Origin: Cognatiluteimonas telluris
Lineage (GTDB): Bacteria; Pseudomonadota; Gammaproteobacteria; Xanthomonadales; Xanthomonadaceae
Direction: 5' to 3'
Assembly (NCBI RefSeq): GCF_011320095.1
Contig: NZ_JAANOY010000021.1
Span: 1 to 32,826, forward strand
DNA length: 32,826 nucleotides
Shown here: positions 26,955 through 32,826 of the stretch, in pieces
Position numbering within the stretch: the first letter of the stretch is position 1
How the letters are laid out: each line of letters begins with the position of its first letter
Notes under the pieces: generated by a model
Told to the model about the DNA's origin: nothing
What the model saw: the letters and a program-made list of their open reading frames with translations, nothing else
Databases searched by the model: none
Translations under genes and position numbers: made by a program

Positions 26955-26984
26955 AAAAGGGGAAGAGGTTCTCACCTCTCCCCC
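26955..26984 (-). terminator. Attenuator-like terminator between lanA and lanM
   Basis: On the minus strand GGGGAGAGGT (26984 to 26974 region) pairs with ACCTCTTCCCC, with a short GAGA loop and one bulged base, and is followed by TTTT (26958-26955). It begins nine bases after the lanA stop codon. Position between precursor and synthetase suggests partial termination, giving more precursor than enzyme mRNA, as in many lantibiotic operons. Confidence 0.78.
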
Positions 26985-26992
26985 GATGAGCG

Positions 26993-27211
26993 TCAGGCCG
27001 ATTGCATCTGCGACCACCAGTAGCTCCAGTTGTCGCAACGCGTACCGCCGTTGCACTCGGCGCTGATGGTGGGGAAGTAACCCGAACCGATCCCGCCCTG
27101 GATCTGCTGCAACAGATTCTCGTCGATGGCCGGACCGCCCGCGACACGTTGGACCGCGCCGGCATCCTGCTCGGCATTTCTCCACTTGGTGAGGACTTCC
27201 ATTGCATTCAT
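26993..27211 (-). CDS. lanA: Class II lanthipeptide precursor, lacticin 481/salivaricin A-like core
   Basis: A 72-residue precursor. The leader (1-40) is acidic and helical (MNAMEVLTKWRNAEQDAG) and ends NLLQQIQGG, with Leu34 and Ile37 at positions -7 and -4 before the double glycine, as C39 peptidases require. The predicted 32-residue core begins IGSGYFPTISAECNGGTRC and ends DNWSYWWSQMQSA. It contains Thr48, Ser50, Cys53 and Cys59 (precursor numbering) plus other Ser/Thr. The stretch GSG-x3-T-[IV]-[ST]-x2-C matches GSGVIHTISHEC of lacticin 481 and GSGWIATITDDC of salivaricin A. AAGGAG at 27225-27220, eight bases before the ATG, fixes the start. First gene of the operon; the product is predicted to be an exported thioether peptide. 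Confidence 0.92.
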   Translation of the reverse strand: MNAMEVLTKWRNAEQDAGAVQRVAGGPAIDENLLQQIQGGIGSGYFPTISAECNGGTRCDNWSYWWSQMQSA

Positions 27212-27233
27212 GCGTAGTGCTCCTTATTTCATT

Positions 27234-27271
27234 GGTCCAAACAAAAGTTTGCCCGGACTGTTGGACCGGGC
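27234..27271. promoter_or_regulatory. Nested inverted repeats in the lanA leader
   Basis: GGTCCAA (27234-27240) and TTGGACC (27261-27267) form 7-base inverted arms. Inside is a second perfect hairpin, CAAAC-AAAA-GTTTG (27238-27251). An alternative stem GCCCGG/CCGGGC (27251-27256 with 27266-27271) is mutually exclusive with the outer arms. The block lies just upstream of the lanA ribosome-binding site, so it could be an operator or an mRNA structure controlling translation. Confidence 0.5.
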
Positions 27272-27277
27272 GGCGTG

Positions 27278-27306
27278 AGTAGGAATCAAGCCCGGCGCCC
27301 TGTCAA
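27278..27306 (-). promoter_or_regulatory. Candidate lanA promoter
   Basis: On the minus strand a perfect minus-35 box, TTGACA (27306-27301), is followed after 17 bases by CCTACT (27283-27278), a weak minus-10 match. The predicted start would be about 60 bases before the lanA ATG. The weak minus-10 suggests either dependence on an activator or a wrong call. Confidence 0.4.
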
Positions 27307-27542
27307 TAGAGTTGTGATCACCGGACGGTCGCTGCGCGATGGACCGGCGGCCACCGCGATCGGATGCATTGGATCACCTGCTCTTCGTCAGCGTTGCCAC
27401 GGTTGCGCGCTGGCGCCCGCGGCTTGCGATCGCCGGTTTCGACAAGCCGCTCCGATGATCACCAGTGCATTCGTCAATCCATTCGTGCTCCGCGCTTCGC
27501 GATGGGTGCAGGCGTGCGTGAGCGTGGCGATGTAAAGCAAGC

Positions 27543-27591
27543 TTGACAGACGCTGTCCCGGCCGCTTATCGTGTGTCAAGTTCACTTGACA
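27543..27591 (+). promoter_or_regulatory. Promoter and palindromic operator of the membrane-protein/XRE operon
   Basis: Minus-35 TTGACA at 27543-27548, 18-base spacer, minus-10 TATCGT at 27567-27572. Directly after it lies a perfect palindrome TGTCAAG-TTCA-CTTGACA at 27574-27591, covering the expected transcription start. The ATG of the first gene follows at 27605. The symmetry and placement suggest repression by the small XRE regulator encoded at 28362, i.e. autoregulation; that link is inference. Confidence 0.75.
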
Positions 27592-27604
27592 TCCGAGGCG
27601 GCAG

Positions 27605-27781
27605 ATGGAAGCTCGACCGTTGTGCCACGCGCTGTTTGGCCACGCCCTGTTGTGGGCGGCCGCCATCCTCGCCGCCGCCGTCGTCCGCGCCCCCGTCCTG
27701 CTGACGCTGGTGCTGCTGCCTGGCCTGGCGGCGACGGCGATGCTGGCGCGGTCACCACGCCTCCGGGGCGCGCGCCCGTGA
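27605..27781 (+). CDS. 58-residue two-span membrane protein
   Basis: A short gene easily missed because it encodes only 58 residues: it starts MEARPLCHALFGHALLWAAA and ends SPRLRGARP. Two hydrophobic segments (about 10-27 and 29-47) predict a helical hairpin in the membrane. The ATG at 27605 is preceded by GAGGCGGC at 27595-27602 and stands 14 bases after the operator palindrome. Its stop TGA overlaps the GTG start of the next gene (GTGA, 27778-27781), which supports its reality and translational coupling. The family is not recognised; small hydrophobic proteins often precede membrane protein/XRE pairs of this kind. Confidence 0.75.
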   Translation: MEARPLCHALFGHALLWAAAILAAAVVRAPVLLTLVLLPGLAATAMLARSPRLRGARP

Positions 27782-28359
27782 CCACGGCGCGCTGGCTTCC
27801 CATGGCGCCGCTCGGTGGCGGCCTGCTGTTGCTGGGTGCCGCGGTGGCAAGCGAAGGCCATCGGCAGGTGCCCGGCCTGGCCCGCGGCCTGCTGTACGGC
27901 GTTGCCATCGGCCTGCTGTTGTTCGCGACCCTGCGCGGCTTGCGGGACGGCGCCTGCGATGGCGTCACCCCGACCGCCCGCCGGCGTTACCTGCGCGAAC
28001 TGGTGCCGGCGATGGCCGCCTACGTAATCGCGGTGCTGCTCTCGGTATGGCTGCTCAAGCGCGTGGACGCGCCGCTGCTGCGGGCCCTGGTCGCGTTGCT
28101 GCCGGTGCCGGCGATCGCGCTGGCGATGCGTGCGGTGGTGCGTCGGATCCGGGACTCCGACGAACTGCAGCGCCGCATCGAGCTTGAGGCGGTCAGCGTC
28201 TCGGCGGTCTGCGTGTCGATGGGCTATCTCGCCGCCGGCTTGCTGCAGCGTGCGCGCGTCATCGACATCGACGCGAGCGCGGCGATGATCTGGGTGTTTC
28301 CGTTGCTGGGGCTCGGCATCGGGATCGCCAAGCTGGTGTTGCGCCGGCGTTACGACTGA
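27778..28359 (+). CDS. Multi-span membrane protein in XRE operon
   Basis: A 193-residue integral membrane protein from the GTG at 27778, with five or six hydrophobic segments: about 10-27, 38-58, 77-97, 103-120, 140-157 and 165-185. A cytoplasmic loop, RRIRDSDELQRRIELEAV, precedes the fifth span; this loop is characteristic of DUF2178-like or similar membrane proteins that pair with short XRE regulators. No catalytic residues are seen. The frame is open upstream to 27571, but that part is arginine-rich shadow sequence of the 58-residue gene. The next gene starts two bases after the stop. A role in sensing an envelope signal for the XRE protein is possible but unproven. Confidence 0.82.
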   Translation: MTTARWLPMAPLGGGLLLLGAAVASEGHRQVPGLARGLLYGVAIGLLLFATLRGLRDGACDGVTPTARRRYLRELVPAMAAYVIAVLLSVWLLKRVDAPLLRALVALLPVPAIALAMRAVVRRIRDSDELQRRIELEAVSVSAVCVSMGYLAAGLLQRARVIDIDASAAMIWVFPLLGLGIGIAKLVLRRRYD

Positions 28360-28361
28360 CG

Positions 28362-28559
28362 ATGGACAGTCGCGTGCGCGAACTGCGCGAGGCGCGGGCG
28401 TGGTCGCAGGGCGAACTGGCCGAACGGCTGGCGGTCTCGCGCCAGACCGTCAATGCGATCGAGACCGGCAAGTACGATCCCAGCCTTCCGCTGGCCTTCC
28501 GCATCGCGCGGTTGTTCGGCGCGCCACTGGAAGCGATCTTCAAGCCGGGCCCGGATTGA
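28362..28559 (+). CDS. Small XRE-family transcriptional regulator
   Basis: A 65-residue protein that is only a helix-turn-helix domain: MDSRVRELREARAWSQGELA followed by the recognition helix VSRQTVNAIETGKYDPSLPL. This is the short YozG/Cro-like group, normally encoded beside a membrane protein. It begins two bases after the upstream stop and is the third gene of the operon that starts behind the TGTCAAG/CTTGACA palindrome, its probable binding site. The palindrome half-sites are 11 bases centre to centre, suitable for a dimer. No ligand-binding part is present. Confidence 0.92.
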   Translation: MDSRVRELREARAWSQGELAERLAVSRQTVNAIETGKYDPSLPLAFRIARLFGAPLEAIFKPGPD

Positions 28560-28653
28560 GCGACGACATCGACCCATCACTTCCCGCACCTGCGCGCACG
28601 CGCGCAGACCCCGATCATCGACCCGACCTTGGGCACAGGCACCCGGACAAGAC

Positions 28654-30225
28654 ATGACACCTTCCCGCAAATTCCGTTGGCTGGCGGCGCTGCTGATCAT
28701 CACCGCGGCGCTGGTCTATCGCCACGTGCGCGACCAGCCCCACGTTGCCCACGCCACCGCGACCGCGCACCGGGGCACGGCTGCTCCCGCGCCCCGGCGC
28801 ATGCTCGGCACCCTCGCGTTCACTCCCTGCACGCTGGCGCCGCAGTTCGGGGCAACCAGCGTCGAGGCGCAATGCACCACGTTGCCGGTGCCGGAAAATC
28901 CGGACCAGCCGCAGGGACGCCAGGTGCGCCTGCACATCGCCTGGGTGCCCGCCAGCGAGTCGGGCACGCTGGCACCGGACCCGGTGTTCATGCTCACCGG
29001 CGGACCGGGGCAATCGGCCACCGAAAGCTACCCGCAGGTCGCGCCGGCCTTCCGCGAGGTGCTGAAGAACCGCAACGTCATCCTGGTCGACCAGCGCGGC
29101 ACCGGCCAGTCCAATCCACTGATGTGCGAAGACCCGGATGCGGGCGACGATTCGGCCGACGACGCGGTCGTCCTGGATGACGCCGCCAAGGCCGCGCGGG
29201 CCCAGCGCTTCGCCGTGCGCTGTCGCGATGCGCTGTCGAAGAGGGCCGACCTGCGCTTCTACACCACCACCGATGCGGTCGGCGACCTGGAACGCGTGCG
29301 CAAGGCGATCGGTGCGACCCAGGTCGACCTGGTCGGCATCTCCTACGGCACCCGGGTCGCGCAGCAGTACGCGATGCGCCATCCGACCAGCACGCGCGCG
29401 ATCGTGCTCGACTCGGTGGCGCCGAACAGCCTGATCCTGGGCAACGATTTCGCCCGCAACCTGGAGCAGGCGCTGGACCTGCAGTTCGGCCGCTGCGGCA
29501 AGGTCCCGGCCTGCGCGAAGGCGCTCGGCGATCCGCGCTCGCGGCTGGATGCGCTGATGGCACGCCTGCGCAGCGATCCGCCGCTGGTGCGCTACCGCGA
29601 CGCGGCCACCAACCAGATGCGCGAGGAGCGCCTGCAGCCGGACGACGTGGCGGGCCTGATGCGCATGTACGCCTACGCGCCGCTGGCCTCGTCGCTGCTC
29701 CCGCTGCAGCTCAAGGAAGCGTCCGAGGGCCGTTATGACGGGCTGATGGCGATGTCGAAGATGCTCGGTGGCGCGATGGCCGGGCAGATGATGCTCGGCA
29801 TGCAGCTGTCGGTGATCTGCAGCGAGGACGCGTACGGCCTGAAGGACAATCCGGACGACGCGGGAACCCTGCTCGGCAACCAGTTCGCCGATTACCTCGG
29901 CGCCCAGTGCCAGGTGTGGCCGAAGGGCACGATGCCGGCGGACTTCCATGCCCCGCTGGTGTCGCGCGTGCCGGCGCTGCTGATGAGCGGTGAGTTCGAC
30001 CCGGTCACGCCGCCGCGCTATGGCGCCGAGGTCGCCCGCCACCTGCCCAATGCGCGCCACCTCGTCGTGCGCGGCCAGGGCCACAACGTGATCGGCGTGG
30101 GCTGCATGCCGAAGTTGTTCGGGCAGTTCATCGATACGGCAAACGCCAAATCGCTCGACGCCGCCTGCCTGCAGTCGGTGCCGTACACGCCGCCGTTCAC
30201 GACGTTCAACGGCTGGGAGCCATGA
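28654..30225 (+). CDS. Secreted or membrane-anchored alpha/beta hydrolase (S33 peptidase-like)
   Basis: A 523-residue alpha/beta-hydrolase of the proline-iminopeptidase/tricorn-interacting type. The N-terminus (MTPSRKFRWLAALLIITAAL) is an uncleaved anchor or signal peptide. The oxyanion region is MLTGGPGQSATES, then VDQRGTGQSN. The nucleophile is the Ser in GISYGTRVAQQY, the acid is Asp in GEFDPVTPP and the histidine is in GQGHNVIG. The cap and C-terminal lid cover the middle. Cysteines such as those in FTPCTLA and EAQCTT suggest disulfides, fitting a periplasmic location. It probably cleaves short peptides or esters; the substrate is unknown. The gene lies 94 bases after the XRE gene and may have its own promoter. 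Confidence 0.9.
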   Translation: MTPSRKFRWLAALLIITAALVYRHVRDQPHVAHATATAHRGTAAPAPRRMLGTLAFTPCTLAPQFGATSVEAQCTTLPVPENPDQPQGRQVRLHIAWVPASESGTLAPDPVFMLTGGPGQSATESYPQVAPAFREVLKNRNVILVDQRGTGQSNPLMCEDPDAGDDSADDAVVLDDAAKAARAQRFAVRCRDALSKRADLRFYTTTDAVGDLERVRKAIGATQVDLVGISYGTRVAQQYAMRHPTSTRAIVLDSVAPNSLILGNDFARNLEQALDLQFGRCGKVPACAKALGDPRSRLDALMARLRSDPPLVRYRDAATNQMREERLQPDDVAGLMRMYAYAPLASSLLPLQLKEASEGRYDGLMAMSKMLGGAMAGQMMLGMQLSVICSEDAYGLKDNPDDAGTLLGNQFADYLGAQCQVWPKGTMPADFHAPLVSRVPALLMSGEFDPVTPPRYGAEVARHLPNARHLVVRGQGHNVIGVGCMPKLFGQFIDTANAKSLDAACLQSVPYTPPFTTFNGWEP

Positions 30226-30370
30226 GCGCCCGGACGGGGGCCTGCTCACTCGGGGCCAGGCAGCGGCCACGCGCACCGGTCGACAGCACGGGGCGGCGCC
30301 CTGGTTGCAGGCGACGGCGCATCGCGTGCCCTCCGGGCGACCACCACGAACCACCAATCACGGAACTCCC

Positions 30371-31129
30371 ATGATCACTGCAGAACACCTGCGCAAGACC
30401 TTTCCCGGTACCGGCAGGCGCAAGGCGGCGCCGGTGGTGGCGGTCGACGACGTCGGCTTCCAGGCGCGCGACGGCGAAATCACCGGGTTGCTCGGACCCA
30501 ACGGCGCCGGCAAGACCACTACCCTGCGCATGCTCTATACGTTGATGCAGCCGGAAAGCGGGCGGGTGGTGATCGATGGGTACGACGTCGCCGCCGATCC
30601 GGAATACGCGCGCCGCGCGCTGGGCGTGCTGCCAGACGCGCGCGGCGTGTACAAGCGCCTGACCGCGCGCGAGAACATCCGCTACTTCGGCCAGCTGCAC
30701 GGGATGGCGCCGGAACTGATCGAGGAGCGCACCCGCCAGCTCGCCGTCGCGCTGCAGATGGAGGACTTCCTCGATCGCCAGACCGAGGGCTTCTCGCAGG
30801 GCCAGCGCACCAAGACCGCGATCGCGCGCGCGCTGGTGCACGACCCGAAAAACGTCATCCTCGACGAACCCACCAACGGCCTGGACGTGATGACCACGCG
30901 CGGCCTGCGCGACTTCCTGCGCCGCCTGCGCGGCGAGGGACGCTGCGTCATTTTCTCCAGCCACATCATGCAGGAGGTCGCCGCCCTGTGCGATCGCATC
31001 GTGGTGATCGCGCATGGCCGGGTGGTGGCCGAAGGCTCGGCCGACGAACTGCGCACGCGCACTGGCGAGACCAACCTCGAGGACGCCTTCGTCCAGTTGA
31101 TCGGCTCGGAGGAGGGCCTGCACGCATGA
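30371..31129 (+). CDS. natA: ABC transporter ATP-binding protein, NatA-like
   Basis: A 252-residue nucleotide-binding subunit. Walker A is GPNGAGKTT, the signature is the variant FSQGQRTKTAIA, Walker B is VILDEPTNGLD and the switch histidine is in FSSHIMQEV. FSQG in place of LSGG is seen in NatA-type sodium exporters. The partner NatB-like permease overlaps by four bases (ATGA at 31126). Assignment to sodium efflux follows the naming of the family in Bacillus; the substrate in this organism is not established. The ATG at 30371 begins the conserved MITAEHLRKTFPG; upstream in-frame sequence to 30305 is not conserved. Confidence 0.9.
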   Translation: MITAEHLRKTFPGTGRRKAAPVVAVDDVGFQARDGEITGLLGPNGAGKTTTLRMLYTLMQPESGRVVIDGYDVAADPEYARRALGVLPDARGVYKRLTARENIRYFGQLHGMAPELIEERTRQLAVALQMEDFLDRQTEGFSQGQRTKTAIARALVHDPKNVILDEPTNGLDVMTTRGLRDFLRRLRGEGRCVIFSSHIMQEVAALCDRIVVIAHGRVVAEGSADELRTRTGETNLEDAFVQLIGSEEGLHA

Positions 31130-32307
31130 GCGCCAAGCCGATACCCGCGTTGTGGGTGGTGCTGTTCAAGGAATTGCGCGAACTCTCGCGCGACCGGCGC
31201 ACGCTGATGCTGGCGCTGATGATGCCGCTGCTGTTCCCGGTCATGATCATCGGCATGGCGACCCTGGCCGAGCATCGCGCGAAGGGACAGATCGAGAAGG
31301 AGCTGTCGATCGTGATGGTGGGCGGCGAACACGCACCCAACCTGGTCGCGTGGCTCGCCGGCCAGGGGATCGCGCGCAAGCCGGCGGCGGGCGACCCCGA
31401 CGCGGCGATCCGCGACCAGGACGAGAACGTCTACCTGCGGATCGAGCCGGAGTTCGCCGCGCACTGGCACGACGGCAAGCCGGCGCTGGTCGAGATCGTG
31501 CACGACTCCACGCGCCAGGATGCCAACATCCCGGTCCGGCGGGTCGAGAATGCGCTGGCCAACTACAGCGGCCAGCTGGGGGCGCTGCGCCTGCTCTCGC
31601 GCGGCATCAACCCGGGCATCGCCACGCCGCTGGCGGTGTCGCACAAGGACCTGGCGACGCCCGAGGCGCGCCGCAGCATGGCGTTGGCGATCCTGCCGTA
31701 CCTGCTGCTGCTCAGCGCCTTCCTCGGTGGCGCGCACCTGATCATCGACACCACCGCGGGCGAGCGCGAACGCCAGTCGCTGGAGCCGCTGCTGGCCACG
31801 CCGGCATCGCGCGGCGCCCTGGTCAGCGGCAAGATGGTCGCCGCGGCGCTGCTGAACCTCACGGTGCTGGTGCTGACCCTGGTGGCATTGAAATTCGGCG
31901 CGCAGTTCGCGCCTGGGATCGGCCACATGATGGATATCAGCGTCCCGGCGATCGCGCGGATGATGCTGATCCTGGTGCCGATCGTTTTCATCGGTACGTC
32001 GCTGCTGACCTTCATTTCGGCCGGCGCCAAGACCATGAAGGAAGCCCAGGGCTACATGCCGGTGCTGATGCTGCTGCCGGTCGTACCGACGATGGCACTG
32101 CTGGCCAGCCCGGTGAAAGACCAGCTGTGGATGATGACGGTGCCCTTCCTGGCGCAGAACCAGATGCTGCTCAAGGTGATCCGCAGCGAGGCGATCACGC
32201 CGCTGGAATGGTCGGTGTACATGCTTGCCGGCTTCGGCCTGGCAGCGGTGCTGTGGATCGCAGCAACCCGCCGCTACCACCAGGAGCGACTGGCGATCTC
32301 CGGCTAG
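31126..32307 (+). CDS. natB: ABC-2 permease, NatB-like
   Basis: A 393-residue membrane protein with the layout of NatB: a first span at about 28-48, a large extracytoplasmic domain (about 50-180), then five spans between about 185 and 390. The conserved motif TTAGERERQSLEPLLATPASR is cytoplasmic after the second span and marks the ABC-2/CcmB-like group (quoted here only as TTAGERERQSLEPLLATP). It is translationally coupled to the NatA-like ATPase. The end (ATRRYHQERLAISG) is followed 18 bases later by a terminator. It exports ions or small molecules; sodium is suggested only by family name. Confidence 0.9.
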   Translation: MSAKPIPALWVVLFKELRELSRDRRTLMLALMMPLLFPVMIIGMATLAEHRAKGQIEKELSIVMVGGEHAPNLVAWLAGQGIARKPAAGDPDAAIRDQDENVYLRIEPEFAAHWHDGKPALVEIVHDSTRQDANIPVRRVENALANYSGQLGALRLLSRGINPGIATPLAVSHKDLATPEARRSMALAILPYLLLLSAFLGGAHLIIDTTAGERERQSLEPLLATPASRGALVSGKMVAAALLNLTVLVLTLVALKFGAQFAPGIGHMMDISVPAIARMMLILVPIVFIGTSLLTFISAGAKTMKEAQGYMPVLMLLPVVPTMALLASPVKDQLWMMTVPFLAQNQMLLKVIRSEAITPLEWSVYMLAGFGLAAVLWIAATRRYHQERLAISG

Positions 32308-32326
32308 CGGCTGGCCCGGCACAAAC

Positions 32327-32354
32327 AAAAAGCCCGGCCGATGCCGGGCTTTTT
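32327..32354. terminator. Bidirectional Rho-independent terminator
   Basis: AAAAA, GCCCGGC (32332-32338), loop CGAT, GCCGGGC (32343-32349), TTTTT. It stands between the convergent natB-like and tonB-like genes and has a U-tract in both directions. The stem is identical to that of the icd terminator at 7814-7830. Confidence 0.93.
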
Positions 32355-32388
32355 GTTGTCGTCAGCAAGCGGCGACCAGTACGTGCGA

Positions 32389-32826
32389 TCAACCCCCGGG
32401 GTTGAATCCGATCGTGCGGCGGGTGGTGACCGGTGCGGCGATCGGCTGGAAGCGCCAGCGCTTGACGGCCGACAGCGCTTCGCGGTCGAACACCCGCGGC
32501 GGGCTGGCACGCACCACGCGCGCATTGCTGACCGAGCCATCGGTGCCGACCGTGAACTCGACCTGGACTTCGCCCGAGGTGCCGTTGCGATAGGCCTCCG
32601 GTGGGAAGCGCGGCGCCGGCGTGCTGATCGGCCGCAGTTCGGTCGAAGCCGCGCTCGCCGCAGGCGTGGTGGCGGCTGGCGGCGTGTTCTGCGTCGGCGT
32701 GGTGGCGGCCGGGCGGGCCGCGGCGGCGGCGGCACGCTGGGCGGCCGCACGGTCGGCGGCGGCGCGCTGGGCGGCGGCCTGCTGGTCGGCCGCCTGCTGC
32801 GCGGCCAGTTGCTGGGCCGCCTGCTG
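32389..32826 (-). CDS. C-terminal part of a TonB-like energy transducer
   Basis: Open frame entering from the right edge: 145 residues, start outside the window. The first about 60 residues are Gln/Ala/Arg-rich (QQAAQQLAAQQAADQQAA pattern), probably a coiled coil or periplasm-spanning helix. A Pro/Thr linker follows. Residues about 65-145 are a TonB C-terminal domain with NGTSGEVQVEFTVGTDGSVS, a central VVRASPPRVFDREALSAVKR and WRFQPIAAPVTTR, matching the family pattern G-x-V-x-V-x-F-x-V-x2-D-G-x-V and W-x-F-x-P. TonB transmits proton-motive force to outer-membrane receptors. The anchor and N-terminal domain are not visible, so a TonB-domain protein of other type is possible. Confidence 0.88.
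   Translation of the reverse strand, partial: QQAAQQLAAQQAADQQAAAQRAAADRAAAQRAAAAAARPAATTPTQNTPPAATTPAASAASTELRPISTPAPRFPPEAYRNGTSGEVQVEFTVGTDGSVSNARVVRASPPRVFDREALSAVKRWRFQPIAAPVTTRRTIGFNPGG

Larger units (their letters stand above)
27212..27604. other. 393-base intergenic region between divergent lanA and membrane/XRE operons
   Basis: The left part (27212-27306) holds the lanA ribosome-binding site, nested inverted repeats and a candidate promoter. The right part (27543-27591) holds the promoter and palindromic operator of the membrane-protein/XRE operon. Between about 27310 and 27540 I see no gene: the open frames there have no recognisable motif, no ribosome-binding site and codon use unlike the neighbours. 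The lanA-proximal 100 bases are visibly richer in A and T than most of the window. Confidence 0.6.

Noticed and set aside
26739-26992. Possible second lanthipeptide precursor between lanA and lanM
   Set aside because: Minus-strand frames there are short or lack a GG leader, cysteine pattern and ribosome-binding site.
27134-27139. Alternative leader cleavage after the earlier Gly-Gly (residues 25-26 of LanA)
   Set aside because: The upstream context (VQRVAGG) fits the -4 position only, whereas IQGG at 37-40 has hydrophobic residues at -4, -7 and -12 and lies directly before the lacticin-like core.
27275-27535. 86-codon plus-strand open frame in the lanA upstream region
   Set aside because: No ribosome-binding site or motif, and it overlaps the lanA promoter region; best regarded as chance.
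28615-30357. Minus-strand open frame of 580 codons antisense to the alpha/beta hydrolase
   Set aside because: The plus strand has a full Ser-Asp-His hydrolase; the antisense translation is low-complexity and typical of GC-rich shadow frames.

Overview
The window is a GC-rich gammaproteobacterial chromosome segment, most likely from the Lysobacteraceae (Xanthomonadaceae; Lysobacter/Luteimonas/Stenotrophomonas-like). The evidence is the very high GC, the lptM-like/dapF/DUF484/xerC gene order, and GTAG-bounded palindromic intergenic repeats of the kind known from Stenotrophomonas and Xanthomonas. The genus is an inference. No rRNA, tRNA, CRISPR array, transposase or phage gene was seen.

Layout. 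1-3.8 kb: end of a small lipoprotein gene, dapF, a DUF484 gene, an unrecognised membrane protein, xerC and queF, all plus strand. 3.8-5.5 kb: a LysM protein with a duplicated motif, a lipoprotein, and a YecA-like SEC-C protein. 5.6-10.3 kb: a minus-strand MEDS-domain protein, icd with a strong terminator, an RluE-type pseudouridine synthase, a response-regulator/histidine-kinase hybrid and a small membrane protein. 10.4-16.8 kb: hrpB, tatD, a YadG/YadH-type ABC transporter and a ferredoxin-NADP reductase-like flavoprotein. Two hairpin-rich repeat elements flank tatD.

16.8-27.3 kb, minus strand: a complete class II lanthipeptide operon. The order of transcription is lanA precursor (27211), an attenuator-like hairpin, lanM synthetase, an HlyD-type adaptor, a C39-peptidase ABC exporter (lanT), a second ABC exporter with a degenerate peptidase-like N-terminus, and a BcrA/LanF-type ATPase with an ABC-2 permease (probable self-immunity). 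Most junctions overlap by a few bases, which suggests translational coupling. The precursor has a double-glycine leader and a core starting IGSGYFPTISAEC, which resembles the lacticin 481/salivaricin A group of Gram-positive bacteria. The LanM has an apparently intact dehydratase half, but all three canonical zinc ligands of its cyclase half are replaced (WCHG to WAHG, CHG to LSG). A lacticin-like substrate paired with a metal-site-less LanM and a two-exporter secretion set is the most interesting content of the window.

27.5-32.8 kb, plus strand: a regulatory module of a 58-aa membrane protein, a 193-aa membrane protein and a 65-aa XRE regulator, preceded by a good promoter with a perfect TGTCAAG/CTTGACA operator. 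It is followed by a secreted alpha/beta hydrolase, a NatA/NatB-type ABC exporter, a bidirectional terminator, and the C-terminus of a TonB-like protein on the minus strand at the window edge.
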